Notes: generated from the sequence alone by a model not told the origin. Shown: positions 38,915 through 53,656, counted from the first letter of the stretch. The stretch is DNA of 64,000 bases from Triglochin maritima (GCA_963682175.1 OY821793.1:26123493-26187492), one strand, 5' to 3'. Numbers and translations are program-made.

Positions 38915-40735
38915 TACATCTAAATCGGCCATTCTAAGAGGAGTTACCCATCCACTCCTAATCACTATGTGCTCGGGTGCCCAAATATAGACTAAGGCTC
39001 ACCTAAGGTCCACTCAGGCCATTTGCTTGGGACAAACGATGCGGCAGCTTCCACTTTGCCCGCGGGCAACACCCATGGACTTCCAAACGCGTTTTGGAAG
39101 CGAATGGGGTAGGCAACAACCGTGGGAACCCAAGCATGGGCACGAGCAACGTCCCAAAGAACTTTCCCCATGAGAAACCCCCATTCCCTTCCTGACGCGT
39201 TCGGAAGTGCACTGGAAGGCAACAACCTTGGGCAACCGAGCACGTCGAAGAGCAACGTCCACAGGCACCTTGGTCTTTGCCCACGAGCAACCCCCATTTC
39301 ACCTACAAGTGCGCTTTCATTTCCAAACGTGTTTTGGAAGCGAATGCAACAGGCCACTGCCGCGAGCACACACTAGGTCCTAGCGTGGCGCTGACACGCC
39401 AACTATGACAACACTGGGCTAGTGTCCATCGCCCGACCGCCAAATCACTCCGAGATGGGTGCGCCTCGTAGATAACGCGGATGGATATGTGGGGTCCTAA
39501 GTTCCATAAACCGTGGTTGGGCCGCCTAAAGACCACTTATAAACTAGGTGTGGGGCTGGCCACATGCCACGCGTGGAGCTGGCCAAAGGCCACTCCGTCG
39601 CCACCCTGCAGGCCAACACCAAATCGGCTGCGCCTCGAGTATCCGACCTCCAAATCGAGCGTTCTAACATGCATCACGTAGACAATTCATCCCTCTATCT
39701 GCCCCTAAAATTTCAGATCAAACTCCCTTGTATTCAGGGTCGCGCCTCCTCCAAGAAGACGCAGCTCCCTACCAGCCACGCCCCCACATCATCAGCATTC
39801 TTCATCTCATCGCGCCTCGATCTACATACATCTAAATCGGCCATTCTAAGAGGAGTTACCCATCCACTCCTAATCACTATGTGCTCGGGTGCCCAAATAT
39901 AGACTAAGGCTCACCTAAGGTCCACTCAGGCCATTTGCTTGGGACAAACGATGCGGCAGCTTCCACTTTGCCCGCGGGCAACACCCATGGACTTCCAAAC
40001 GCGTTTTGGAAGCGAATGGGGTAGGCAACAACCGTGGGAACCCAAGCATGGGCACGAGCAACGTCCCAAAGAACTTTCCCCATGAGAAACCCCCATTCCC
40101 TTCCTGACGCGTTCGGAAGTGCACTGGAAGGCAACAACCTTGGGCAACCGAGCACGTCGAAGAGCAACGTCCACAGGCACCTTGGTCTTTGCCCACGAGC
40201 AACCCCCATTTCACCTACAAGTGCGCTTTCATTTCCAAACGTGTTTTGGAAGCGAATGCAACAGGCCACTGCCGCGAGCACACACTAGGTCCTAGCGTGG
40301 CGCTGACACGCCAACTATGACAACACTGGGCTAGTGTCCATCGCCCGACCGCCAAATCACTCCGAGATGGGTGCGCCTCGTAGATAACGCGGATGGATAT
40401 GTGGGGTCCTAAGTTCCATAAACCGTGGTTGGGCCGCCTAAAGACCACTTATAAACTAGGTGTGGGGCTGGCCACATGCCACGCGTGGAGCTGGCCAAAG
40501 GCCACTCCGTCGCCACCCTGCAGGCCAACACCAAATCGGCTGCGCCTCGAGTATCCGACCTCCAAATCGAGCGTTCTAACATGCATCACGTAGACAATTC
40601 ATCCCTCTATCTGCCCCTAAAATTTCAGATCAAACTCCCTTGTATTCAGGGTCGCGCCTCCTCCAAGAAGACGCAGCTCCCTACCAGCCACGCCCCCACA
40701 TCATCAGCATTCTTCATCTCATCGCGCCTCGATCT
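38915..40735. repeat. Recent 912-bp tandem duplication
   Basis: The copies starting 39059 and 39971 share private variants at a 912-bp offset: CCCCATGAGAAAC with TTCCTGACGCG, GAATGCAACAGGCC, ACACTGGGCTAG, CACTTATAAACTAGG, CAGATCAAACTCCCTTG and CCTCGATCTAC. They part company at ~40747 (CTACATCGG, then GGACTTACCC). Limits are approximate. Confidence 0.85.
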
Positions 40736-43700
40736 ACATACATCTACATCGGCCATTCTAAGAGGACTTACCCATCCACTCCTCCTCACTATGTGCTCGG
40801 GTGCCCAAATATAGACTAAGACTCACCTAAGGTCCACTCAGGCCATTGCTTGGGACAAACGATGCGGCAGCTTCCACTTTGCCCGCGGGCAACACCCATG
40901 GACTTCCAAACGCGTTTTGGAAGCGAATGGGGTAGGCAACAACCGTGGGAACCCAAGCATGGGCACGAGCAACGTCCCAAAGAACTTTCCCTACGAAAAA
41001 CCCCCATTACCTTCCGGACGCGTTCGGAAGTGCACTGGAAGGCAACAACCTTGGGCAACCGAGCACGTCGAAGAGCAACGTCCACAGGCACCTTGGTCTT
41101 TGCCCACGAGCAACCCCCATTTCACCTACAAGTGCACTTTCACTTCCAAACGTGTTTTGGAAGCGAATGCCGCAGGCCACTGCCGCGAGCACACACTAGG
41201 CCCTAGCGTGGCGCTGACACGCCAACTATGACAACACTAGGCTAGTGTCCATCGCCCGACCGCCAAATCACTCCGAGATGGGTGCGCCTCGTAGATAACG
41301 CGGATAGATATGTGGGGTCCTAAGTTCCATAAACCGTGGTTGGGCCACCTAAAGACCACTTAGAAACTAGGTGTGGGGCTGGCCACATGCCACGCGTGGA
41401 GCTGGCCAAAGGCCACACCGTCGCCAACCTGCAGGCCAACACCAAATCGGCTGCGCCTCGAGTATCCGACCACCAAATCGAGCGTTCTAACTTGCATCAC
41501 GTAGAAAATTCATCCCTCTATCTGGCCCTAAAATTTCAGAGCAAACGCCCAAGTATTCGGGGTCGCGCCTCCTCCAAGAAGACGCAGCTCCCTACCAGCC
41601 ACGCCCCCACATCATCAGCATTCTTCATCTCATCGCGCCTCGCCCTACATACATCTAAAGCGGGCATTCTAAGAGGAGTTACCCATCCACTCCTCCTCAC
41701 TATGTGCTCGGGTGCCCAAATATAGACTAAGGCTCACCTAAGGTCCACTCAGGCCATTGCTTGGGACAAACGATGCGGCAGCTTCCACTTTGCCCGCGGG
41801 CAACACCCATGGACTTCCAAACGCGTTTTGGAAGCGAATGGGGTAGGCAACAACCGTGGGAACCCAAGCATGGGCACGAGCAACGTCCCAAAGAACTTTC
41901 CCCATGAGAAACCCCCATTCCCTTCCGGACGCGTTCGGAAGTGCACAGGAAGGCAACAACCTTGGGCAACCGAGCACGTCGAAGAGCAACGTCCACAGGC
42001 ACCTTGGTCTTTGCCCACGAGCAACCCTCATTTCACCTACAAGTGCGCTTTCACTTCCAAACATGTTTTGGAAGCGAATGCCGCAGGCCACTGCCGCGAG
42101 CACACACTAGGCCCTAGCGTGGCGCTGACACGCCAACTATGACAACACTAGGCTAGTGTCCATCGCCCGACCGCCAAATCACTCCGAGATGGGTGCGCCT
42201 CGTAGATAACGTGGATGGATATGTGGGGTCCAAAGTTCCAAAAACCGTGGTTGGGCCGCCTAAAGACCACTTAGAAACTAGGTGTGGGGCTGGCCACATG
42301 CCACGCGTGGAGCTGGCCAAAGGCCACTCCGTCGCCACCCTGCAGGCCAACACCAAATCGGCTGCGCCTCGAGCATCCGACCTCCAAATCGAGCGTTCTA
42401 ACTTGAATCACGTAGACAATTCATCCCTCTATCTGCCCCTAAAATATCAGAGCAAACGCCCTAGTATTCATGGTCGCGCCTCCTCCAAGAAGACGCAACT
42501 CCCTACCAGCCACGCCCCCACATCATCAGCATTCTTCATCTCATCGCGCCTCGCCCTACATACATCTAAATCGGCCATTCTAAGAGGAGTTACCCATCCA
42601 CTCCTCCTCACTATGTGCCCGGGTGCCCAAATATAGACTAAGGCTCACCTAAGGTCCACTCAGGCCATTGCTTGGGACAAACGATGCGGCAGCTTCCACT
42701 TTGCCCGCGGGCAACACCCATGGACTTCCAAACGCGTTTTGGAAGCGAATGGGGTAGGCAACAACCGTGGGAACCCAAGCATGGGCACGAGCAACGTCCC
42801 AAAGAACTTTCCCCACGAGAAACCCCCATTCCCTTCCTGACGCGTTCGGAAGTGCACTGGAAGGCAACAACCTTGGGCAACCGAACACGTCGAAGAGCAA
42901 CGTCCACAGGCACCTTGGTCTTTGCCCACGAGCAACCCCCATTTCACCAACAAGTGGGCTTTCACTTCCAAACGTGTTTTGGAAGCGAATGCCGCAGGCT
43001 ACTGCCGCGAGCACACACTAGGCCCTAGCGTGGCGCTGACATGCCAACTATGACAACACTAGGCTAGAGTCCATCGCCCGACCGCCAAATCACTCCGACA
43101 TGGGTGCGCCTCGTAGATAACGCGGATGGATATGTGGGGTCCTAAGTTCCATAAACCGTGGTTGGGCCACCTAAAGACCACTTAGAAACTAGGTGTGGGG
43201 CTGGCCACATGCCACGCGTGGAGCTGGCCAAAGGCCACTCCGTCGCCAACCTGCAGGCCAACACCAAATCGGCTGCGCCTCGAGCATCCGACCACCAAAT
43301 CGAGCGTTCTAACTTGCATCACGTAGACAATTCATCCCTTTATCTGCCCCTAAAATTTCAGAGCAAACGCCCAAGCATTCGGGGTCGCGCCTCCTCCAAG
43401 AAGACGCAGCTCCCTACCAGCCACGCCCCCACATCATCAGCATTCTTCATCTCATCGCGCCTCGCCCTACATACATCTAAAGCGGGCATTCTAAGAGGAG
43501 TTACCCATCCACTCCTCCTCACTATGTGCTCGGGTGCCCAAATATAGACTAAGGCTCACCTAAGGTCCACTCAGGCCATTGCTTGGGACAAACGATGCGG
43601 CAACTTCCAGTTTGCCCGCGGGCAACACCCATGGACTTCCAAATGCGTTTTGGAAGCGAATGGGGTAGGCAACAACCGTGGGAACCCAAGCATGGGCACG

Positions 43701-46700
43701 AGCAACGTCCCAAAGAACTTTCCCCACGAGAAACCCCCATTACCTTCCGGACGCGTTCGGAAGTGCACTGGAAGGCAACACCCTTGGGCAACCGAGCACG
43801 TCGAAGAGCAACGTCCACAGGCACCTTGGTCTTTGCCCACGAGCAACCCCCATTTCACCAACAAGTGCGCTTTCATTTCCAAACGTGTTTTGTAATCGAA
43901 TGCCACAGGCCACTGCCGCGAGCACACACTAGGTCCTAGCGTGGCGCTGACACGCCAACTATGACAACACTAGGCTAGTGTCCATCGCCCGACCGCCAAA
44001 TCACTCCGAGATGGGTGCGCCTCGTAGATAACGCGGATCGATATGTAGGGTCCTAAGTTCCATAAACCGTGGTTGGGCCGCCTAAAGACCACTTAGAAAC
44101 TAGGTGTGGGGCTGGCCACATGCCACGCGTGGAGCTGGCCAAAGGCCACACCGTCGCCACCCTGCAGGCCAACACCAAATCGGCTGCGCCTCGCGCATCC
44201 GACCACCAAATCAAGCGTTCTAACTTGCATCACGTAGACCATTCATCCCTCTATCTGCCCCTAAAATTTCAGAGCAAACGCCCTAGTATTCGGGGTCGCG
44301 CCTCCTCCAAGAAGATGCAGCTCCCTACCAGCCACGCCCCCACATCATCAGCATTCTTCATCTCATCGCGCCTCGCCCTACATACATCTACATCGGCCAT
44401 TCTAAGAGGAGTTACCCATCCACTCCTCCTCACTATGTGCTCGGGTGCCCAAATATAGACTAAGGCTCACCTAAGGTCCACTTAGGCCATTGCTTGGGAC
44501 AAACGATGCGGCAGCTTCCACTTTGCCCGCGGGCAACACCCATGGACTTCCAAACGCGTTTTGGAAGCGAATGGGGTAGGCAACAACCGTGGGAACCCAA
44601 GCATGGGCACGAGCAACGTCCCAAAGAACTTTCCCCATGAGAAACCCCCATTACCTTCCAGACGCGTTCGGAAGTGCACTGGAAGGCAACAACCTTGGGC
44701 AACCGAGCACGTCGAAGAGCAACGTCCACAGGCACCTTGGTCTTTGCCCACGAGCAACCCCCATTTCACCTACAAGTGCACTTTCACTTCCAAACGTGTT
44801 TTGGAAGCGAATGCCGCAGGCCACTGCCGCGAGCACACACTAGGCCCTAGCGTGGCGCTGACACGCCAACTATGACAACACTAGGCTAGTATCCATCGCC
44901 CGACCGCCAAATCACTCCGAGATGGGTGCGCCTCGTAGATAACGCGGATAGATATGTGGGGTCCTAAGTTCCATAAACCGTGGTTGGGCCACCTAAAGAC
45001 CACTTAGAAACTAGGTGTGGGGCTGGCCACATGCCACGCGTGGAGCTGGCCAAAGGCCACACCGTCGCCACCCGGCAGGCCAACACCAAATCGGCTGCGC
45101 CTCGAGCATCCGACCACCAAATCGAGTCTTCTAACTTGCATCACGTAGAAAATTCATCCCTCTATCTGCCCCTAAAATTTCAGAGCAAACGCCTAAGTAT
45201 TCGGGGTCGCGCCTCCTCCAAGAAGACGCAGCTCCCTACCAGCCACGCCCCCACATCATCAGCATTCTTCATCTCATCGCGCCTCGCCCTACATACATCT
45301 AAAGCGGGTATTCTAAGAGGAGTTACCCATCCACTCCTCCTCACTATGTGCTCGGGTGCCCAAATATAGACTAAGGCTCACCTAAGGTCCACTCAGGCCA
45401 TTGCTTGGGAAAAACGATGCGGCAACTTCCACTTTGCCCGCGGGCAACACCCATGGACTTCCAAACGCGTTTTGGAAGCGAATGGGGTAGGCAACAACCG
45501 TGGGAACCCAAGCATGGGCACGAGCAACGTCCCAAAGAACTTTCCCCATGAGAAACCCCCATTACCTTCCGGACGCGTTCGGAAGTGCACTGGAAGGCAA
45601 CAACCTTGGGCAACCGAGCACGTCGAAGAGCAACGTCCACAGGCACCTTGGTCTTTGCCCACGAGCAACCCCCATTTCACCTACAAGTGCACTTTCACTT
45701 CCAAACGTGTTTTGGAAGTGAATGCCGCAGGCCACTGCCGCGAGCACACACTAGGCCCTAGCGTGGCGCTGACACGCCAACTATGACAACACTAGGCTAG
45801 TATCCATCGCCCGACCGCCAAATCACTCCGAGATGGGTGCGCCTCGTAGATAACGCGGATAGATATGTGGGGTCCTAAGTTCCATAAACCGTGGTTGGGC
45901 CACCTAAAGACCACTTAGAAACTAGGTGTGGGGCTGGCCACATGCCACGCGTGAAGCTGGCCAAAGGCCACACCGTCGCCACCCGGCAGGCCAACACCAA
46001 ATCGGCTGCGCCTCGAGCATCCGACCACCAAATCGTGTGTTCTAACTTGCATCACGTAGAAAATTCATCCCTCTATCTGCCCCTAAAATTTCAGAGCAAA
46101 CGCCTAAGTATTCGGGGTCGCGCCTCCTCCAAGAAGACGCAGCTCCCTACCAGCCACGCCCCCACATCATCAGCATTCTTCATCTCATCGCGCCTCGCCC
46201 TACATACATCTAAAGCGGGTATTCTAAGAGGCGTTACCCATCCACTCCTCCGCACTATGTGCTCGGGTGCCCAAATATAGACTAAGGCTCACCTAAGGTC
46301 CACTCAGGCCATTGCTTGGGAAAAACGATTCGGCAACTTCCACTTTGCCCGCGGGCAACACCCATGGACTTCCAAACGCGTTTTGGAAGCGAATGGGGTA
46401 GGCAACAACCGTGGGAACCCAAGCATGGGCACGAGCAACGTCCCAAAGAACTTTCCCCATGAGAAACCCCCATTACCTTCCGGACGCGTTCGGAAGTGCA
46501 CTGGAAGGCAACAACCTTGGGTAACCGAGCACGTCGAAGAGCAACGTCCACAGGCACCTTGGTCTTTGCCCACGAGCAACCCCCATTTCACCTACAAGTG
46601 TGCTTTCACTTCCAAACGTGTTTTGGAAGCGAATGCCGCAGGCCACTGCCGCGAGCACACACTAGGCCTAGCGTGGCGCTGACACGCCAACTATGACAAC

Positions 46701-49700
46701 ACTAGGCTAGTGTCCATCGCCCGACCGCCAAATCACTCCGAGATGGGTGCGCCTCGTAGATAACGCGGATAGATATGTGGGGTCCTAAGTTCCATAAACC
46801 GTGGTTGGGCCACCTAAAGACCACTTAGAGACTAGGTGTGGGGCTGGCCACATGCCACGCGTGGAGCTGGCCAAAGGCCACACCGTCGCCACCCTGCAGG
46901 CCAACACCAAATCGGCTGCGCCTCGCGCATCCGACCACCAAATCAAGCGTTCTAACTTGCATCACGTAGAAAATTCATCCCTCTATCTGCCCCTAAAATT
47001 TCAGAGCAAACGCCTAAGTATTCGGGGTCGCGCCTCCTCCAAGAAGACGCAGCTCCCTACCAGCCACGCCCCCACATCATCAGCATTCTTCATTTCATCG
47101 CGCCTCGCCCTACATACATCTACATCGGCCATTCTAAGAGGACTTACCCATCCACTCCCCCTCACTATGTGCTCGGGTGCCCAAATATAGACTAAGGCTC
47201 ACCTAAGGTCCACTCAGGCCATTGCTTGGGACAAACAATGCGGCAGCTTCCACTTTGCCCGCGGGCAACACCCATGGACTTCCAAACGCGTTTTGGAAGC
47301 GAATGGGGTAGGCAACAACCGTGGGAACCCAAGCATGGGCACGAGCAACGTCCCAAAGAACTTTCCCCATGAGAAACCCCCATTACCTTCCGGACGCGTT
47401 CGGAAGTGCACTAGAAGGCAACAACCTTGGGCAACCGAGCACGTCGAAGAGCAACGTCCACAGGCACCTTGGTCTTTGCCCACGAGCAACCCCCATTTCA
47501 CCTACAAGTGTGCTTTCACTTCCAAATGTGTTTTGGAAGCGAATGCCGCAGGCCACTGCCGCGAGCACACACTAGGCCCTAGCGTGGCGCTGACACGCCA
47601 ACTATGACAACACTAGGCTAGTGTCCATCGCCCGACCGCCAAATCACTCCGAGATGGGTGCGCCTCGTAGATAACGCGGATAGATATGTGGGGTCCTAAG
47701 TTCCATAAACCGTGGTTGGGCCACCTAAAGACCACTTAGAGACTAGGTGTGGGGCTGGCCACATGCCACGCGTGGAGCTGGCCAAAGGCCACACCGTCGC
47801 CACCCTGCAGGCCAACACCAAATCGGCTGCGCCTCGAGCATCCGACCACCAAATCGAGCGTTCTAACTTGCATCACGTAGAAAATTCATCCCTCTATCTG
47901 CCCCTAATATTTCAGAGCAAACGCCTAAGTATTCGGGGTCGCGCCTCCTCCAAGAAGACACAGCTCCCTACCAGCCACGCCCCCACATCATCAGCATTCT
48001 TCATCTCATCGCGCCTCGCCCTACATATATCTACATCGGCCATTCTAAGAGGACTTACCCATACACTCCTCCTCACTATGTGCTCGGGTGCCCAAATATA
48101 GACTAAGGCTCACCTAAGGTCCACTCAGGCCATTGCTTGGGACAAACGATGCGGCAACTTCCACTTTGCCCGCGGGCAACACCCATGGACTTCCAAACGC
48201 GTTTTGGAAGCGAATGTGGTAGGCAACAACCGTGGGAACCCAAGCATGGGCACGAGCAACGTCCCAAAGAACTTTCCCCACGAGAAACCCCCATTCCCTT
48301 CCGGACGCGTTCGGAAGTGCACTGGAAGGCAACAACCTTGGGCAACCGAGCACGTCGAAGAGCAACGTCCACAGGCACCCTGGTCTTTGCCCACGAGCAA
48401 CCCCCATTTCACCTACAAGTGCGCTTTCACTTCCAAACGTGTTTTGGAAGCGAATGCCGCAGGCCACTGCCGCGAGCACACACTAGGCCCTAGCGTGGCA
48501 CTGACACGCCAACTATGACAACACTAGGCTAGTGTCCATCGCCCGACCGCCAAATCACTCCGACATGGGTGCGCCTCGTAGATAACGCGGATGGATATGT
48601 GGGGTCCTAAGTTCCATAAACCGTGGTTGGGCCGCCTAAAGACCACTTAGAAACTAGGTGTGGGGCTGGCCACATGCCACGCGTGGAGCTGGCCAAAGGC
48701 CTCTCCGTCGCCACCCTGCAGGCCAACACCAAATCGGCTGCGCCTCAAGCATCCGACCTCCAAATCGAGCGTTCTAACTTGCATCACGTAGACCATTCAT
48801 CCCTCTATCTGCCCCTAAAATTTCAGAGCAAACACCCAAGTATTAGGGGTTGCGCCTCCTCCAAGAAGACGCAGCTCCCTACCAGCCACGCCCCCACATC
48901 ATCAGCATTCTCCATCTCATCGCGCCTCGCCCTACATACATCTAAATCGGCCATTCTAAGAGGAGTTACCCATCCACTCCTCCTCACTATGTGCTCGGGT
49001 GCCCAAATATAGACTAAGGCTCACCTAAGGTCCACTCAGGCCATTGCTTGGGACAAACGATGCGGCAACTTCCACTTTGCCCGCTGGCAACACCCATGGA
49101 CTTCCAAACGCGTTTTGGAAGCGAATGGGGTAGGCAACAACCGTGGGAACCCAAGCATGGGCACGAGCAACGTCTCAAAGAACTTTACCAACGAGAAACC
49201 CCCATTCCCTTCCGGACGCGTTCGGAAGTGCACTGGAAGGCAACAACCTTGGGCAACCGAGCACGTCGAAGAGCAACGTCCACAGGCACCTTGGTCTTTG
49301 CCCACGAGCAACCCTCATTTCACCTACAAGTGCGCTTTCACTTCCAAACGTGTTTTGGAAGCGAATGCCGCAGGCCACTGCCGCGAGCACACACTAGGCC
49401 CTAGCGTGGCGCTGACACGCCAAGTATGACAACACTAGGCTAGTGTCCATCGCCCGACCGCCAAATCACTCCGAGATGGGTGCGCCTCGTAGATAACGCG
49501 GATGGATATGTGGGGTCCTAAGTTCCATAAACCGTGGTTGGGCCACCTAAAGACCACTTAGAAACTAGGTGTGGGGCTGGCCACATGCCACGCGTGGAGC
49601 TGGCCAAAGGCCACACCGTCGCCACCCTGTAGGCTAACACCAAATCGGCTGCGCCTCGAGCATCCGACCACCAAATCGAGCGTTCTAACTTGCATCACGT

Positions 49701-51189
49701 AGAAAATTCATCCCTCTATCTGCCCCTAAAATTTCAGAGCAAACGCCCAAGTATTCGGGGTCGCACCTCCTCCAAGAAGACGCAGCTCCCTACCAGCCAC
49801 GCCCCCACATCATCAGCATTCTTCATCTCATCGCGCCTCGCCCTACATACATCTAAAGCGGGCATTCTAAGAGGAGTTACCCATCCACTCCTCCTCACTA
49901 TGTGCTCGGGTGCCCAAATATAGACTAAGGCTCACCTAAGGTCCACTCAGGCCATTGCTTGGGACAAACGATGCGGCAGCTTCCACTTTGCCCGCGGGCA
50001 ACACCCATGGACTTCCAAACGCGTTTTGGAAGCGAATGGGGTAGGCAACAACCGTGGGAACCCAAGCATGGGCACGAGCAACGTCGCAAAGAACTTTACC
50101 AACGAGAAACCCCCATTCCCTTCCGGACGCGTTCGGAAGTGCACTGGAAGGCAACAACCTTGGGCAACCGAGCACGTCGAAGAGCAACGTCCACAGGCAC
50201 CTTGGTCTTTGCCCACGAGCAACCCTCATTTCACCTACAAGTGCGCTTTCACTTCCAAACGTGTTTTGGAAGCGAATGCCGCAGGCCACTGCCGCGAGCA
50301 CACACTAGGCCCTAGCGTGGCGCTGACACGCCAAGTATGACAACACTAGGCTAGTGTCCATCGCCCGACCGCCAAATCACTCCGAGATGGGTGCGCCTCG
50401 TAGATAACGCGGATGGATATGTGGGGTCCTAAGTTCCATAAACCGTGGTTGGGCCGCCTAAAGACCACTTAGAAACTAGGTGTGGGGCTGGCCACATGCC
50501 ACGCGTGGAGCTGGCCAAAGGCCACTCCGTCGCCACCCTGCAGGCCAACACCAAATCGGCTGCGCCTCGAGCATCCGACCTCCAAATCGAGCGTTCTAAC
50601 TTGCATCACGTAGAGAATTCATCCCTCTATCTTCCCCTAAAATATCAGAGCAAACGCCCTAGTATTCATGGTCGCGCATCCTCCAAGAAGACGCAGCTCC
50701 CTACCAGCCACGCCCCCACATCATCAGCATTCTTCATCTCATCGCGCCTCGCCCTACATACATCTAAATCGGCCATTCTAAGAGGAGTTACCCGTCCACT
50801 CCTCCTCACTATGTGCTCGGGTGCCCAAATATAGACTAAGGCTCACCTAAGGTCCACTCAGGCCATTGCTTGGGACAAACGATGCGGCAACTTCCACTTT
50901 GCCCGCGGGCAACACCCATGGACTTCCAAACGCGTTTTGGAAGCGAATGGGGTAGGCAACAACCGTGGGAACCCAAGAATGGGCACGAGCAACGTCCCAA
51001 AGAACTTTCCCCACGAGAAACCCCCATTACCTTCCGGACGCGTTCGGAAGTGCACTGGAAGGCAACAACCTTGGGCAACCGAGCACGTCGAAGAGCAACG
51101 TCCACAGGCACCTTGGTCTTTGCCCACGAGCAACCCCCATTTCACCTACAAGTGCACTTTCACTTCCAAACGTGTTTTGGAAGCGAATG

Positions 51190-51222
51190 CCGCAGGCCAC
51201 TACCGCAGACCCTAGCGTGGCG
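51190..51222. repeat. 11-bp deletion variant (first occurrence)
   Basis: The usual GCCGCGAGCACACACTAGG is reduced to a short form lacking 11 bases (GAGCACACACT), making the copy starting 50902 only 900 bp long. The identical deletion reappears at ~56365-56390. Confidence 0.9.
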
Positions 51223-53365
51223 CTGACACGCCAACTATGACAACACTAGGCTAGTGTCCATCGCCCGACCGCCAAATCACTCCGAGATGGGTGCGCCTCG
51301 TTGATAACGCGGATGGATATGTGGGGTCCTAAGTTCCATAAACCATGGTTGGGCCGCCTAAAGACCACTTAGAAACTAGGTGTGGGGCTGGCCACATGCC
51401 ACGCGTGGAGCTGGCCAAAGGCCACTCCGTCGCCACCCTGCAGGCCAACACCAAATCGGCTGCGCCTCGAGCATCCGACCTCCAAATCGAGAGTTCTAAC
51501 TTGAATCACGTAGACAATTCATCCCTCTATCTGCCCCTAAAATTTCAGAGCAAACGCCCAAGAATTCGGGGTCGCGCCTCCTCCAAGACGACGCAGCTCC
51601 CTACCAGCCACGCCCCCACATCATCAGCATTCTTCATCTCATCGCGCCTCGCCCTACATACATCTAAATCGGGCATTCTAAGAGGAGTTACCCATCCACT
51701 CCTCCTCACTATGTGCTCGGGTGCCCAAATATAGACTAAGGCTCACCTAAGGTCCACTCAGGCCATTGCTTGGGACAAACGATGCGGCAACTTCCACTTT
51801 GCCCGCGGGCAACACCCATGGACTGCCAAACGCGTTTTGGAAGCGAATGGGGTAGGCAACAATCGTGGGAACCCAAGCATGGGCACGAGCAACGTCCCAA
51901 AGAACTTTCCCCACGAGAAACCCCCATTCCCTTCCGGACGCGTTCGGAAGTGCACTGGAAGGCAACAACCTTGGGCAACCGAGCACGTCGAAGAGCAACG
52001 TCCACAGGCACCCTGGTCTTTGCCCACGAGCAACCCCCATTTCACCTACAAGTGCGCTTTCACTTCCAAACGTGTTTTGGAAGCGAATGCCGCAGGCCAC
52101 TGCCGCGAGCACACACTAGGCCCTAGCGTGGCACTGACACGCCAACTATGACAACACTAGGCTAGTGTCCATCGCCCGACCGCCAAATCACTCCGACATG
52201 GGTGCGCCTCGTAGATAACGCGGATGGATATGTGGGGTCCTAAGTTCCATAAACCGTGGTTGGGCCACCTAAAGACCACTTAGAAACTAGGTGTGGGGCT
52301 GGCCACATGCCACGCGTGGAGCTGGCCAAAGGCCTCTCCGTCGCCACCCTGCAGGCCAACACCAAATCGGCTGCGCCTCAAGCATCCGACCTCCAAATCG
52401 AGCGTTCTAACTTGCATCACGTAGACCATTCATCCCTCTATCTGCCCCAAAAATTTCAGAGCAAACACCCAAGTATTAGGGGTTGCGCCTCCTCCAAGAA
52501 GACGCAGCTCCCTACCAGCCACGCCCCCACATCATCAGCATTCTCCATCTCATCGCGCCTCGCCCTACATACATCTAAATCGGCCATTCTAAGAGGAGTT
52601 ACCCATCCACTCCTCCTCACTATGTGCTCGGGTGCCCAAATATAGACTAAGGCTCACCTAAGGTCCACTCAGGCCATTGCTTGGGACAAACGATGCGGCA
52701 ACTTCCACTTTGCCCGCTGGCAACACCCATGGACTTCCAAACGCGTTTTGGAAGCGAATGGGGTAGGCAACAACCGTGGGAACCCAAGCATGGGCACGAG
52801 TAACGTCCCAAAGAACTTTCCCCACGAGAAACCCCCATTACCTTCCGGACGCGTTCGGAAGTGCACTGGAAGGCAACAACCTTGGGCAACCGAGCACGTC
52901 GAAGAGCAACGTCCACAGGCACCTTGGTCTTTGCCCACGAGCAACCCCCATTTCACCTACAAGTGCACTTTCACTTCCAAACGTGTTTTGGAAGCGAATG
53001 CCGCAGGCCACTGCCGCGAGCACACACTAGGCCCTAGCGTGGCGCTGACACGCCAACTATGACAACACTAGGCTAGTGTCCATCGCCCGACCGCCAAATC
53101 ACTCCGAGATGGGTGCGCCTCGTAGATAACGTGGATAGATATGTGGGGTCCTAAGTTCCATAAACCGTGGTTGGGCCACCTAAAGACCACTTAGAAACTA
53201 GGTGTGGGGCTGGCCACATGCCACGCGTGGAGCTGGCCAAAGGCCACACCGTCGCCACCCTGTAGGCCAACACCAAATCGGCTGCGCCTCGAGCATCCGA
53301 CCACCAAATCGAGCGTTCTAACTTGCATCACGTAGAAAATTCATCCCTCTATCTGCCCCTAAAAT

Positions 53366-53425
53366 GTCAGAGCAAACGCCAAAGTATTCCGGGTCGCGCC
53401 TCTTCCAAGAAGACGTAGCTCCCTA
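53366..53425. repeat. Subfamily II-like patch inside a subfamily IV monomer
   Basis: Four consecutive diagnostic positions (53381 A, 53390 C, 53403 T and 53416 T) have the B-type form seen at 5.2-10 kb (CGCCAAAGTATTCCGGG, CTCTTCCAAG, GACGTAGC). The surrounding subfamily IV copies read CCAAG, TTCGGGG, CTCCTCC and GACGCAG. Subfamily IV variants resume by ~53487 (TAAAGCGGGC). This is consistent with a short gene-conversion tract or an unsampled donor. Confidence 0.7.
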
Positions 53426-53629
53426 CCAGCCACGCCCCCACATCATCAGCATTCTTCATCTCATCGCGCCTCGCCCTACATACATCTAAAGCGGGCATTC
53501 TAAGAGGAGTTACCCATCCACTCCTCCTCACTATGTGCTCGGGTGCCCAAATATAGACTAAGGCTCACCTAAGGTCCACTCAGGCCATTGCTTGGGACAA
53601 ACGATGCGGCAGCTTCCACTTTACCCGCG

Positions 53630-53634
53630 GGCAA
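53630..53634. repeat. Left target-site duplication GGCAA
   Basis: GGCAA ends the interrupted palindrome of the satellite (CGCGGGCAA) immediately before TGATTGA. The same five bases occur at 55169-55173. Removing the element and one copy restores an exact 911-bp spacing (52713 to the next start). Confidence 0.93.
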
Positions 53635-53656
53635 TGATTGATCTTGTTTTATATTT

